Source of the DNA: Robertmurraya siralis
Lineage (GTDB): Bacteria > Bacillota > Bacilli > Bacillales > Cytobacillaceae
Length of the DNA stretch: 64,000 nucleotides
NCBI RefSeq assembly: GCF_005502275.1
Contig: NZ_SWLZ01000019.1
Coordinates: 1-64,000, forward strand
Direction of reading: 5' to 3'
Positions 26,929-35,463 of the stretch are shown here, piece after piece. Within the stretch, counting starts at the first letter, position 1, and each line of letters begins with the position of its first letter. A program made the position numbers and the translations under genes. The notes beneath the pieces are model-generated. The model did not search any database, was not told the DNA's origin, and saw nothing but the letters and a program-made list of their open reading frames with translations.

Positions 26929-26944
26929 AGTAGTCTATACCACA
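26929..26944 (-). promoter_or_regulatory. Candidate dre site (NagR/DasR-type) upstream of amiE
   Basis: Minus strand TGTGGTATAGACTACT matches 13 of 16 bases of the ideal dre palindrome AGTGGTCTAGACCACT bound by GntR/HutC regulators that sense amino-sugar phosphates. A second overlapping palindrome GTATAG-TAGT-CTATAC (26925-26940) is also visible. GlcNAc-linked control of a muropeptide operon would make sense; no such regulator is encoded in the window. Confidence 0.5.
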
Positions 26945-27424
26945 TAGGTCCCATATCATATCGTTTTACAGGACAAAAGAATTGCGTCATCGGAATTATT
27001 TTTTAAAATTTCTGACAAATGCATAAAATTTTATTTCAATACTCCTCTAATCTGAAAAAAGAAAACCTTACTGATGTCTTCGCAAGTATTCCTTTCATTT
27101 TGAAACGAACAAACGCTCCAAGTAATACGTTTTTGCTCATTAATTTTGGAAATCGAATAGGATAGGCTTAGTTTCAACCTAAATTTTATTTTTTGTTTTA
27201 TACTCTGTAACCTTTTATGTATGTAGTCCGAAAAAAAGCTTCCATATATTAGTCTGCTTTGTTTTTAGGCTTTGACATTAGTAACAACGGCCTAAATAGA
27301 ATCATATTTTGTTGATGAGAGTATGAATTGTCTGATGAGCTTGATGCCCACTCAAATTGTAGTCTAATTCATCTCTCCATCGTATCAGTTTAAACCTGAT
27401 AATAAATACAAAGGAGAAGAAAAA
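26945..27424. other. AT-rich intergenic region before the TOMM cluster
   Basis: Divergent spacer between amiE (minus) and the precursor gene (plus). It holds the amiE control sites at its left side and a weak promoter for the precursor gene at 27272-27302. No ORF with a ribosome binding site or recognisable repeat is seen. Confidence 0.5.
27272..27302 (+). promoter_or_regulatory. Weak candidate promoter of the TOMM precursor gene
   Basis: TTGACA (27272-27277) and TAGAAT (27297-27302) with a 19-bp spacer, longer than ideal. It would leave an untranslated leader of about 115 bases. No better candidate was found by eye. Confidence 0.3.
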
Positions 27425-27658
27425 ATGTATAATTTTCAAAACCAATTGCAAAACTTGGAAATGTCTCCATACCAGGTTAGTGAGCTAAATCATCTGGACC
27501 CTTATGGTGAGAATGCACGTCAATTTGAACAATTCGGAGGCTTTGGTCGGTGCGGAGGTTTTAGATGCTTTAGATGTTTTAGCTGCTTTAGATGTTTTAG
27601 CTGTTTCAATTGCTTTAACTGCTTTAGATGTTCCAGTTGCTTCCGCTGTTGGGGTTAA
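27425..27658 (+). CDS. TOMM bacteriocin precursor, heterocycloanthracin/sonorensin-like
   Basis: A 77-residue precursor peptide. The leader (about 1-38, MYNFQNQLQNLEMSPYQVSE at the start) resembles the leader of the heterocycloanthracin/sonorensin family in Bacillus. The core begins near the Gly-rich GGFGRCGGF and then has ten consecutive F-x-C units (one is S-S-C) with Cys at 48, 51, 54 and so on to 75, plus Cys43; x is Arg, Ser or Asn, and the peptide ends in Trp-Gly. Eleven Cys and four Ser are possible sites for thiazole/oxazole formation by the enzymes encoded next to it. AAAGGAGAAG precedes the ATG. The strict three-residue period and alternating Phe/Arg differ from the Gly-rich or CWSC-type cores I know. 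Confidence 0.92.
   Translation: MYNFQNQLQNLEMSPYQVSELNHLDPYGENARQFEQFGGFGRCGGFRCFRCFSCFRCFSCFNCFNCFRCSSCFRCWG
27560..27649 (+). repeat. Ten 9-bp tandem repeats encoding F-x-C units
   Basis: Units of TTTAGATGY and variants, all in frame, from codon 46 to codon 75 of the precursor gene. The nine-base period keeps all frames open, which explains overlapping open frames on both strands here. Repeat number may vary between strains by slippage. Confidence 0.95.
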
Positions 27659-27690
27659 TGCTCTTGACAAAATTTTAGGGAATTAAATTG

Positions 27691-27727
27691 TGTCCTTGCA
27701 TGAAATTGCGGGGACATTACTTTTTGG
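27691..27727 (+). terminator. Attenuator-like hairpin between precursor and maturation genes
   Basis: Stem TGTCCTTGCA / TGCGGGGACA (ten pairs, two of them G-U) with loop TGAAAT, then TTACTTTTTGG. It lies 33 bases after the precursor stop and 78 before the next gene. In RiPP operons such a leaky terminator gives much precursor and little enzyme; readthrough is inferred because no separate promoter is obvious before the next gene. Confidence 0.7.
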
Positions 27728-27804
27728 CTATTCATAAGGGACAAATAAAGTTACATAGAATGGTAATACATAGCTCGAATCGATTAGAAGCAAGGAGGAG
27801 TTGA

Positions 27805-29766
27805 ATGACAAAATTAAACGGTTCCACACGTCTAAAGGTAAAAAGAGATACATTTTATCTTCCTGATTCAGAAGGTGGTGTGTATTTTAGAAATAACGAA
27901 AGCTCATTTCGTATGAAAGGCAGCACTATCTATCAGTGGATTGAAACACTGATGCCGATGTTTAATGGGGAACAAACATTGGAAGAATTAACGGACGGAC
28001 TAACCGCCCCTTACAAAAAAAGAGTTTATGAAATTGGAGAAACGTTATACGAGAATGGCTTTGTTCGAGATGTAAGTAAGGCTCAACCACATCAATTAAA
28101 TTCTACAGTTCTGGCAAAATATGCTTCGCAAATTGAATTTATTGAAAACTTTGTTGATTCTGGTGCGTACCACTTTCAAGAATTCCGTCAAACTAAAGTT
28201 CTGGTCGTCGGAGCTGGTCCCATCCTAGTTTCATTGGTAGGTGCATTAATGGAATCGGGATTACCAAAATTCAATTTTCTGGTAACAGAATCAATCCCGA
28301 CAAATCGACCAAGGATTTATGAGATCGTGCAGAAAGCTCATGATGTAGACTCCGAGGTAGAGGTTAAGGAGGTTAAACTTGAAAAAGGAAACCACGAGCG
28401 TTTATGGAAGCAAGCTGTGGAGCCATATGAGTGGGTTCTTTATGTCTCGCAGGATGGGAATATAAATGAACTAAGAAATCTTAATGTTATCTGTAAGGAA
28501 ATAGGAAAAGGATTCCTTCCTGCCGTATGTTTAGGGCAAGTAGGGCTATCCGGTCCAGTTGTTCATCCTGAATCAGATGGGTGCTGGGAATCTGCTTGGC
28601 GCCGCCTTCATCAATCTGCCGTGCAGATAGACCAGAAGCCTAACAACTACTCTTCAGTATCAGGGGCCATCCTCGCAAATTGCCTTGTATTTGAATTTTT
28701 CAAGAAAGCAGCAGGAATTGGAGAGACTCAAAGTAATCAAATTTACCTGCTTGACCTTGAAACATTGGAAGGGAATTGGTTATCATTCATTGCACATCCA
28801 TTAGTAACATCTATAAATTTAACCCCCAGACTGGTAGCAGACCTTGATGTAAAGATTGAACATGAATCTAACAGAAATGCTCCACCTAGCAAATTATTAG
28901 AATATTTTAGTCGGCTGACTTCTAAAGAAATAGGAATTTTTCATTCATGGGAGGAACGAAATTTGACACAGCTTCCTCTGTCACAATGCTATGTTCAGGC
29001 AGTAAACCCTTTGACTAACGGACCAGCACCACTTCTTTCAGAAGTGATTTGTGCCGGTTTCACACATGAGGAAGCCAAAAAAAATGCCGGGTTAACTGGC
29101 ATTGAAATGTATGTTTCACATTTGATCGATTCACATGCTAAGGGATTCAAAAATCGGAATCATGATGTTGATTCGAATATTCCGGAAGGGTTTATGGGGA
29201 TAGGTGCAGGAGAAACAATCGAACAGGCCGTTTGTCGAGGGCTCCAAAAATATTTAGATCAAGAATTAACAGAACGGGAGGAAAAGCAACAAGACACAAT
29301 TTTAGATTTGCAGCTCGGGTCCGTGGAAGATCAGTATTGCAAATATTACTTAAGTTCACTAACCACCTTAAATGGGCCACCGGTCATCGATTTAAAAGAG
29401 GATGTTCTAGGTTTCCCTGTCATTCGGGTAAGGTCGAATGATCGTTATTACACGAAAGCTGGTTTAAATATAACGCTTGCATTACGAAATGCGTTACAAC
29501 TCGCACTTTTAAATACTCAAAACCAGGGAATTTCAGAAATTGAGGGACCTGAAACGGAAAGATCTAATTTGCTAGAAAAAAGGGAATTTAAACTCCACAT
29601 TCCTTCTTGTGATGAAATGACTCAGTTGGAGCTACTACGATCTTCCATTCAGGTTTTAAAAGAACGCAGGGAACGGTTAGTGGTCTATGATCTTTCGTTC
29701 GAACCTTTTTTACAACAGGAACTATCAGGGGTATTTGGTGTACAGGTTCGAGGGGAGGATTCCTAA
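27805..29766 (+). CDS. TOMM maturation protein: RRE plus ThiF-like domain
   Basis: A 653-residue member of the putative thiazole-containing bacteriocin maturation protein family of Bacillus. Residues about 8-90 look like a PqqD-like RiPP recognition element (winged-helix pattern, TIYQWIETLMPMFNGEQTLE, ending GFVRDV), which would hold the precursor leader. A Rossmann-like segment VLVVGAGPILVSLVG starts at residue 132, as in ThiF/E1-like partners of YcaO proteins. The C-terminal half has no motif I can name. GGAGGAG precedes the ATG. It overlaps the YcaO gene by one base, so the two proteins probably form the cyclodehydratase complex. Confidence 0.88.
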   Translation: MTKLNGSTRLKVKRDTFYLPDSEGGVYFRNNESSFRMKGSTIYQWIETLMPMFNGEQTLEELTDGLTAPYKKRVYEIGETLYENGFVRDVSKAQPHQLNSTVLAKYASQIEFIENFVDSGAYHFQEFRQTKVLVVGAGPILVSLVGALMESGLPKFNFLVTESIPTNRPRIYEIVQKAHDVDSEVEVKEVKLEKGNHERLWKQAVEPYEWVLYVSQDGNINELRNLNVICKEIGKGFLPAVCLGQVGLSGPVVHPESDGCWESAWRRLHQSAVQIDQKPNNYSSVSGAILANCLVFEFFKKAAGIGETQSNQIYLLDLETLEGNWLSFIAHPLVTSINLTPRLVADLDVKIEHESNRNAPPSKLLEYFSRLTSKEIGIFHSWEERNLTQLPLSQCYVQAVNPLTNGPAPLLSEVICAGFTHEEAKKNAGLTGIEMYVSHLIDSHAKGFKNRNHDVDSNIPEGFMGIGAGETIEQAVCRGLQKYLDQELTEREEKQQDTILDLQLGSVEDQYCKYYLSSLTTLNGPPVIDLKEDVLGFPVIRVRSNDRYYTKAGLNITLALRNALQLALLNTQNQGISEIEGPETERSNLLEKREFKLHIPSCDEMTQLELLRSSIQVLKERRERLVVYDLSFEPFLQQELSGVFGVQVRGEDS

Positions 29767-31706
29767 TGACAGCCCAAATCACCATAGAAGGAAAGGGTTT
29801 ATTATCGGATCTAGTCTATACTCAATTATCCGGAAGCTTTTCCATTAAGCGCTTAAGTTTAGTAGAAGATATTCCAATGGAAACAAAACTAGCGCTCGTA
29901 CTTCACGATTCCTGGTACCCATCGGTTCATCAAAAAGCGGAAGAAAAATTTAGAAATGCAGGTATCCCGTGGCTTCGAGGCTTCGTTTTGTTTGGGGAAG
30001 GAATCATTGGACCGTTCGTACCTCCAGACACACCGGGATGTTCTTGCTGTGCTGATATCAGACGTATAACAGCAGCTCCCGATCGTCAAGAAATGTGGGA
30101 ATTACAAGAGAGAATAACAGCAGAAGAAGATGTACGGCGAGATGCCTGGGGATCACGAACAGGTTTTTACCAAATGGCAAATTTACTAACGAATGAAGTG
30201 CGGAGGATTATTCAAGGAGAACCCAGCAACTTAAAAGAAAAAATGTTCATTCTGAACCTGAAAACATTATCAAGCTCTCACCATTTTTTCCTGCCTGACC
30301 CATCGTGCCCGATTTGCAGTAATTTGCCTAATGATTCACCAGAATTAGCTCAAATTCGGTTACAATCCAGTCCTAAAGTCAATAGTAGCAGTTATCGCAG
30401 TCGTTCGATGAATGAATTAAAAACCGTTTTAACCAAAGATTATCTTGATTCTCGCACCGGGCTTATGAATGGGAAAATGCAGGATTTCAGACTGCCGTTT
30501 GCTGATGTATTAGTGAATATGCCTTTATTTAGAGGAAATGAGGGAGTAGCGGGCAGATCTAATACTTATGAAATCAGTGAGATGACCGCCATTTTGGAAG
30601 GCTTGGAGCGATATTGCGGAATCGAGCCCCGTGGCAAAAGGACAGTCGTTCGTGAAAGTTATCACCGATTAAAAAATAACGCACTAAATCCACTAAGTGT
30701 AGGTGTCCATGAATCTGAAAAATATGAACTGCCTCATTTCCCATTCAAAAAGTTTCATCCTGATGACCCAATGGATTGGGTCTGGGGTTACTCATTTTTG
30801 CAAGAGAGACCTATTTTGGTTCCTAAGCTGCTTGCCTATTATAGTTTAAGCTGTGGGGATGGCTTTGTATATGAAACTTCAAACGGATGTGCTTTAGGCG
30901 GAAGTTTAGAGGAAGCCATTTTTCACGCCATAATGGAAGTCGTTGAAAGAGATTCATTTTTGTTAACCTGGTATGCCAAGCTCCCCCTTCCACGGCTTGA
31001 TCTTCGTTCTGCAAACGATCAAGAATTACAGCTAATGGTAGACCGGATTCTTGAAATGGCCGGATACGACCTTTATTTTTACAACTCAACGATGGAACAT
31101 GGAATTCCAAGTGTTTGGGCAGTGGCAAAAAACAGAAGAGCCCATGGCGTAAATATAATTTGTGCAGCTGGTGCAAACCCTGATCCTGTAAGAGCAGTGA
31201 AAAGCTCGATCTACGAACTGGCAGGAATGATGTTTAGGGATGATGAAAAATTGGAAATGAACAGACAGAAATACCAAAAGATGCTGCAAGACCCGTTCGA
31301 AGTCCGGACGATGGAGGACCATGGTATGCTATACGGTTTGAAAGAAGCAGAGGATCGACTGAATTTTTTATTAGATAATCATCGTCCTGTACGAATGTTT
31401 GCGGAAGAATTTATGGAGCCACCAGCCAATACTGATTTAAAAGATGATCTTCAGGATCTTCTACAGAGGTTCCGCGACTTAAATCTTGATGTTATCGTGG
31501 TTGACCAGACCACGGATATCACTAAACGGAATGGATTATTCTGTGTAAAAGTACTTATTCCCGGTATGTTACCGATGACATTTGGACATCACCTTACTCG
31601 CGTAAAAGGCTTGCAAAGGGTGCTCACGGTACCTAAGCAGCTAGGCTTTGCACCAACACCATTAACGTATGATCAGCTTAATCCATTTCCACATCCATTC
31701 CCATAG
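29766..31706 (+). CDS. YcaO-type azoline cyclodehydratase (SagD family)
   Basis: A 646-residue enzyme that should use ATP to cyclise Cys/Ser of the precursor to (ox)azolines. The N-terminal region (about 1-195) is a cyclodehydratase partner domain with VLFGEGIIGPFVPPDTPGC and Cys pairs (92/95 and 181/184) likely binding zinc. The YcaO domain follows, with Glu-rich ATP-site segments EISEMTAILEGLERY (from 269) and GCALGGSLEEAIFHAIMEVVERDSF-like region. The C-terminus PFPHPFP is the PxPxP motif of TOMM YcaO enzymes, needed for activity. Start ATG overlaps the stop of the preceding gene (TAATG). Confidence 0.93.
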   Translation: MTAQITIEGKGLLSDLVYTQLSGSFSIKRLSLVEDIPMETKLALVLHDSWYPSVHQKAEEKFRNAGIPWLRGFVLFGEGIIGPFVPPDTPGCSCCADIRRITAAPDRQEMWELQERITAEEDVRRDAWGSRTGFYQMANLLTNEVRRIIQGEPSNLKEKMFILNLKTLSSSHHFFLPDPSCPICSNLPNDSPELAQIRLQSSPKVNSSSYRSRSMNELKTVLTKDYLDSRTGLMNGKMQDFRLPFADVLVNMPLFRGNEGVAGRSNTYEISEMTAILEGLERYCGIEPRGKRTVVRESYHRLKNNALNPLSVGVHESEKYELPHFPFKKFHPDDPMDWVWGYSFLQERPILVPKLLAYYSLSCGDGFVYETSNGCALGGSLEEAIFHAIMEVVERDSFLLTWYAKLPLPRLDLRSANDQELQLMVDRILEMAGYDLYFYNSTMEHGIPSVWAVAKNRRAHGVNIICAAGANPDPVRAVKSSIYELAGMMFRDDEKLEMNRQKYQKMLQDPFEVRTMEDHGMLYGLKEAEDRLNFLLDNHRPVRMFAEEFMEPPANTDLKDDLQDLLQRFRDLNLDVIVVDQTTDITKRNGLFCVKVLIPGMLPMTFGHHLTRVKGLQRVLTVPKQLGFAPTPLTYDQLNPFPHPFP

Positions 31707-31730
31707 TGGAAGAGTAGGAGGACAAAAGGT

Positions 31731-33308
31731 TTGGATCTAGACACATTTATACATCAATTGCATTTTGACACGGATAAACTCTTTCATCCAGATTGGAAGA
31801 TAGATTGGGAAGATGCCCCACTTCCATATAAATTGTACCGTGGCTTGCCAGAGATACCATTATCTGCGGAAGTGCCGTCAACTCTCAAGAAGAAAGAAAA
31901 TAACCAAAGCCCTAGTCTAGATGAGCTTGGTCATTTTTTATGGTATGTATACGGTTTAACTCAATACTCCCAATCTTCGTTAATGGATGATACCAAAGAT
32001 AAGCTTGTAAGTTATAAACAGTCGTTAAGGAGATTTGTTCCCTCAGGAGGAGCTTTGTATCCTAATGAACTATATGTATATATAAAACTGGATGAAATTC
32101 CAAATGGTATTTACCATTACGATGTGGCACATCATCGTCTTATTTTACTACGAGAAGGAACTTACGATTTCTATTTATCTAGAGGTCTTGAAAAGGGCCT
32201 TCCCATTTCGGACTGTTTTTGCACCATATTTATCTCGACTGTTTTTTTAAAGAATTTTTATAAATACAATAATTTTTCTTACAGACTCCAAGGGTTAGAT
32301 GCAGGAGGATTAATTGGGCAATGCTTAGAAATTGCCAATATGATGGGGTTCTCAACACGGGTCTGTTATCAATTTCTTGATCGATCTATTAATCATTTAC
32401 TTGGATTATCCGAAATGGAGGAAAGTGTATATGCTGTTATTCCATTAAGCAAGAAATCATCAATACCTCGTGTTGATGACGAAAAAAGTGAAGAAATGGT
32501 TTCTGCTTCTGAATTGTGTCGGGAAATTCCAGAGTTGCACCATGCTTCCTATAATCGTTCAAATAAAGTCATTGACTATCCTGTACTGAGGGAATTTAAT
32601 GAACAATCGATGTTTGAAACAAGACAGTCCTTCATAAAATTAACCAAAAACAATACTGAGGCTTCCTTAGGTACGCAGCTGATCCTATTGCCAATTACAG
32701 AGTGTTTTTCATACGATATCGCATCTGCCTGCAGAAAGCGATATTCACCTGATATCGATTTTACATTGGGAAAAGTGAGCCTTACACAATTATCTATTCT
32801 ATTAAAGGAGACATTTTCTTTTGTATACCAAAATGATCTTGACATTACACAGGGACAAATTGAAACACGGACTTCTTTATTTGGCTGTTTTTATAACGTA
32901 GAGGGAGTTCCAAATGGCGCCTATTCTTATGACAATAGCACTCATGCACTACAGAGAATAGCCAAAGGGGATTTCCGGGAAGCTTTACAGTCTGGATTAA
33001 CCATGCCCAACGTAAATTTGTATCAAGTTCCACTCTGTATGCATATTGTTGGAGACAGAGAACACCTTAAGGGGGTATTGGGATATAGAGGTTACCGTAT
33101 TCAACAAATGGAAGCGGGCATACTCATGCAACGGATGCTTCTGTTGTCGGGTGCATTAGGAATGGGTGGGCATCCATTGTTAGGATTTGATGCGAATCAA
33201 TGTGATGATCTTTACAGGCTCCATTTGAAAGATAAAACCAGCTTGATTCAAATTCCGATCGGCCCATACCGTCCACGCGCTTGGTTAAAGGGAAGTTTGC
33301 ATAGCTAG
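31731..33308 (+). CDS. SagB-type azoline dehydrogenase, two-domain
   Basis: A 525-residue flavoprotein of the nitroreductase/SagB family that should oxidise azolines to thiazoles/oxazoles with FMN. Two related domains are seen: residues about 60-240 (RRFVPSGGALYPNELY, NGIYHYDVAHHRL) and about 320-520 (CRKRYSP at the start, NGAYSYDNSTHAL, AGILMQRMLLLSGALGMGG). Only the first has the full SGGALYPNE motif, so it is likely the catalytic one. TTG start at 31731 with TAGGAGG 9 bp upstream. Last gene of the core TOMM operon, 24 bases after the YcaO gene. Confidence 0.9.
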   Translation: MDLDTFIHQLHFDTDKLFHPDWKIDWEDAPLPYKLYRGLPEIPLSAEVPSTLKKKENNQSPSLDELGHFLWYVYGLTQYSQSSLMDDTKDKLVSYKQSLRRFVPSGGALYPNELYVYIKLDEIPNGIYHYDVAHHRLILLREGTYDFYLSRGLEKGLPISDCFCTIFISTVFLKNFYKYNNFSYRLQGLDAGGLIGQCLEIANMMGFSTRVCYQFLDRSINHLLGLSEMEESVYAVIPLSKKSSIPRVDDEKSEEMVSASELCREIPELHHASYNRSNKVIDYPVLREFNEQSMFETRQSFIKLTKNNTEASLGTQLILLPITECFSYDIASACRKRYSPDIDFTLGKVSLTQLSILLKETFSFVYQNDLDITQGQIETRTSLFGCFYNVEGVPNGAYSYDNSTHALQRIAKGDFREALQSGLTMPNVNLYQVPLCMHIVGDREHLKGVLGYRGYRIQQMEAGILMQRMLLLSGALGMGGHPLLGFDANQCDDLYRLHLKDKTSLIQIPIGPYRPRAWLKGSLHS

Positions 33309-33872
33309 GGAAAAGATCAGATTTTAATTTAGAAGTACAATTCTAAGAACTGAGGCTCGCTTCAGTAGGGCTCAAATTCCTGTTGAACATATTGTTGATC
33401 CATAGACTGTATAGGATACAAGGACGGACACAATATAGGTGAGGATTTACAATAATTATTTATACTTTCCATTGTTGATATAATGATCATACTTCCTTTA
33501 ATTGTTAAAAAAGTGTCGTACCTCTATCAAAGAGAAGCGTGTTTTTAACGCTTCTCCTCTAATTTTCGTCTCTATTTATCTTCTTAAACATTCCCTTATT
33601 AAATATTTCTCCATATACAGAAAAAATAGTAACAATTGGGCAACATTTAAAAAACGGCGAACCATCATCTATGATCTCCAACCCCGCAAATAACCACCTC
33701 ACTTAGAATAACTGTTTAATGTTTTGGCATTGCCCCTCCTATATATGGGGTCCTTATAAATACCGGAATTCTTAAAATATACCCGCCTATTCCTATTAAA
33801 TTATGATACAAGGTTATGCCAATAACCATAACTAAGCAATTTATCCCCCAAAATAACAAAGGAAGTGAAAAA
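33309..33872. other. Intergenic region after the TOMM operon
   Basis: No gene supported. It contains the hairpin at 33532-33556 and a second short stem CCCC-N9-GGGG at about 33733-33750. A 63-codon frame at 33502-33693 overlaps the hairpin and has no ribosome binding site. Confidence 0.45.
33532..33556 (+). terminator. Probable terminator of the TOMM operon
   Basis: Perfect 9-bp stem GAGAAGCGT / ACGCTTCTC with loop GTTTTTA, then CTCTAATTTTCG. The T-run is poor, so termination may be partial; it lies 220 bases after sagB. Confidence 0.5.
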
Positions 33873-35327
33873 ATGGGTATTATTAGCGGAAAAGAATATA
33901 TTGATCGTTTAAATAAGCTAGAAAGCGAAATTTGGTTTGATGGTGAAAAAATTAAAGGGAGAATTTCTGAGCATTTTGCCTTCAAAGGAGTTCTTAAGAC
34001 AAAAGCTTCTCTATATGATTTACAGAATGATCCCATTCTAAAAGATGAAATGACTTTCTGTTTACCTGGTCAAAGGGAACGTATCGGACTTTCTTATATG
34101 CAGCCAAAAACAAAAGATGATTTAAAAAGGAAAAGAAAAATGATGGAGCACTGGGCAAGAGCTACCCATGGTTTAATGGGAAGAAGCCCTGATTATATGA
34201 ACACAGCAGTTATGAGCTTTGCATCCTCATCAGCAATTTTAAACAACAGGGAGAATTGTTTTCCTGAGAACATTCAGTCCTTATATAAAAAGGCGATGGA
34301 GGAAGACCTCTCCTTTACACATACATTTATTACTCCCCAGGTGAATCGTTCCCAGTTTTATTTGGGGATGTCTGAGAAGCCTATCTCCGCAAAGGTCATT
34401 AAACATAATCAAAACGGGCTGATTATTAATGGTGCCCGCCTCCTCGCTACTCAGGGCGGTTTAACTGATGAATTATTGGTAATTTCTGCGCCAAAATTAT
34501 ATTTTAATAAAGATGAAGCGTTTGCCTTTTCCATCCCTTCTAATACAAAAGGATTAAGATTTATTTGCAGAGAGTCCTTTACAGGAGGAGAATCTTCTTT
34601 TAATCATCCCCTAAGCTCAAGATATGAAGAGATGGATTCGATTGTTGTCTTTGACAATACGCTAGTTCCATGGGACCGTGTATTTTTTTATAATAATGTC
34701 GAAGTAGCTACAGATTTTATGACCCAAAGCTCTTTTTACATTTTTGCGTACCATCAAGTAGTAAGCAGGCAAATTGTAAAAGCAGAATTTATACTTGGGG
34801 TGGCACAACTCCTCGTTGAGGCGATTAATGTTGTCGAGTATCAGCATATACAAGAAAAACTTTCAGAAATCATAATAGGCCTTGAAACCATGAAATCGCT
34901 ATTAGAAAGGGCAGAAAATGATGCCATATTAGATGAATGGGGATGTATGTGCCCCAGCATGATACCACTGCAAGTTGCCAGTAACATTTTCCCTAGAATA
35001 TATCCCCGTTTCTGTGAAATTATTCAATTAATCGGTGCTAGCGGAATGATTTCAATTCCCACCGAAAAAGACTTTGGATCAGAAATTAGAGCAGATCTGG
35101 ATCAATATCTTCAAGCATATAGCATGGATGCTGAGGATCGAGTTAAACTATTCCGTTTAGCATGGGATCTTACGATGAGTCCTTTTGGTACAAGACAAAC
35201 CCAATATGAAAGATATTTTTTTGGTGATCCCATACGACTGAGCAGCGATTTATACAGAAGCTATTTAAAAGAACCACATGTTGAGAAGATTACTAAATTT
35301 TTAAATCTAAAAAGGAAAACTAACTGA
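33873..35327 (+). CDS. HpaB/PvcC-family flavin-dependent monooxygenase
   Basis: A 484-residue oxygenase of the 4-hydroxyphenylacetate 3-monooxygenase family (acyl-CoA dehydrogenase-like fold, uses reduced FAD). The N-terminal region begins GKEYIDRLNKLESEIWFDGEKIKG, typical of the family, and the body has LSSRYEEMDSIVVFDN and VPWDRVFFYNNVE. Relatives hydroxylate phenols, and PvcC-like members work in natural-product pathways. The reductase partner (HpaC) is absent here. The start is ATG 33873 with AAAGGAAGTG; the frame opens 19 codons earlier without a site. It lies 565 bases after the TOMM genes and on the same strand, so a role as tailoring enzyme is possible but not shown. Confidence 0.85.
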   Translation: MGIISGKEYIDRLNKLESEIWFDGEKIKGRISEHFAFKGVLKTKASLYDLQNDPILKDEMTFCLPGQRERIGLSYMQPKTKDDLKRKRKMMEHWARATHGLMGRSPDYMNTAVMSFASSSAILNNRENCFPENIQSLYKKAMEEDLSFTHTFITPQVNRSQFYLGMSEKPISAKVIKHNQNGLIINGARLLATQGGLTDELLVISAPKLYFNKDEAFAFSIPSNTKGLRFICRESFTGGESSFNHPLSSRYEEMDSIVVFDNTLVPWDRVFFYNNVEVATDFMTQSSFYIFAYHQVVSRQIVKAEFILGVAQLLVEAINVVEYQHIQEKLSEIIIGLETMKSLLERAENDAILDEWGCMCPSMIPLQVASNIFPRIYPRFCEIIQLIGASGMISIPTEKDFGSEIRADLDQYLQAYSMDAEDRVKLFRLAWDLTMSPFGTRQTQYERYFFGDPIRLSSDLYRSYLKEPHVEKITKFLNLKRKTN

Positions 35328-35463
35328 TAAAGAATATCGATTTAAATAGAAAGCTGTTCATGCTAATATGGGAATATAAAGTAGGCAGTGTTAAATAAAC
35401 GGGTTAGACTTTGTGCAAGAAACAAGTTGAATTATATATGACATTAAAAGGGGAGGAGATAAA

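Noticed and set aside
27504-27686. Second plus-strand frame of 60 codons through the precursor repeats, and an antisense frame at 27485-27670
   Set aside because: The nine-base tandem repeats keep every frame open; no ribosome binding site, and the products are low-complexity Ala/Leu/Val or Ala/Lys/Ser/Thr strings.
33502-33693. 63-codon frame after sagB
   Set aside because: Overlaps a perfect hairpin, has no ribosome binding site and an irregular composition.
33733-33750. CCCC-N9-GGGG stem before the monooxygenase gene as an operator or terminator
   Set aside because: Only four G-C pairs, no T-run and no related promoter boxes.
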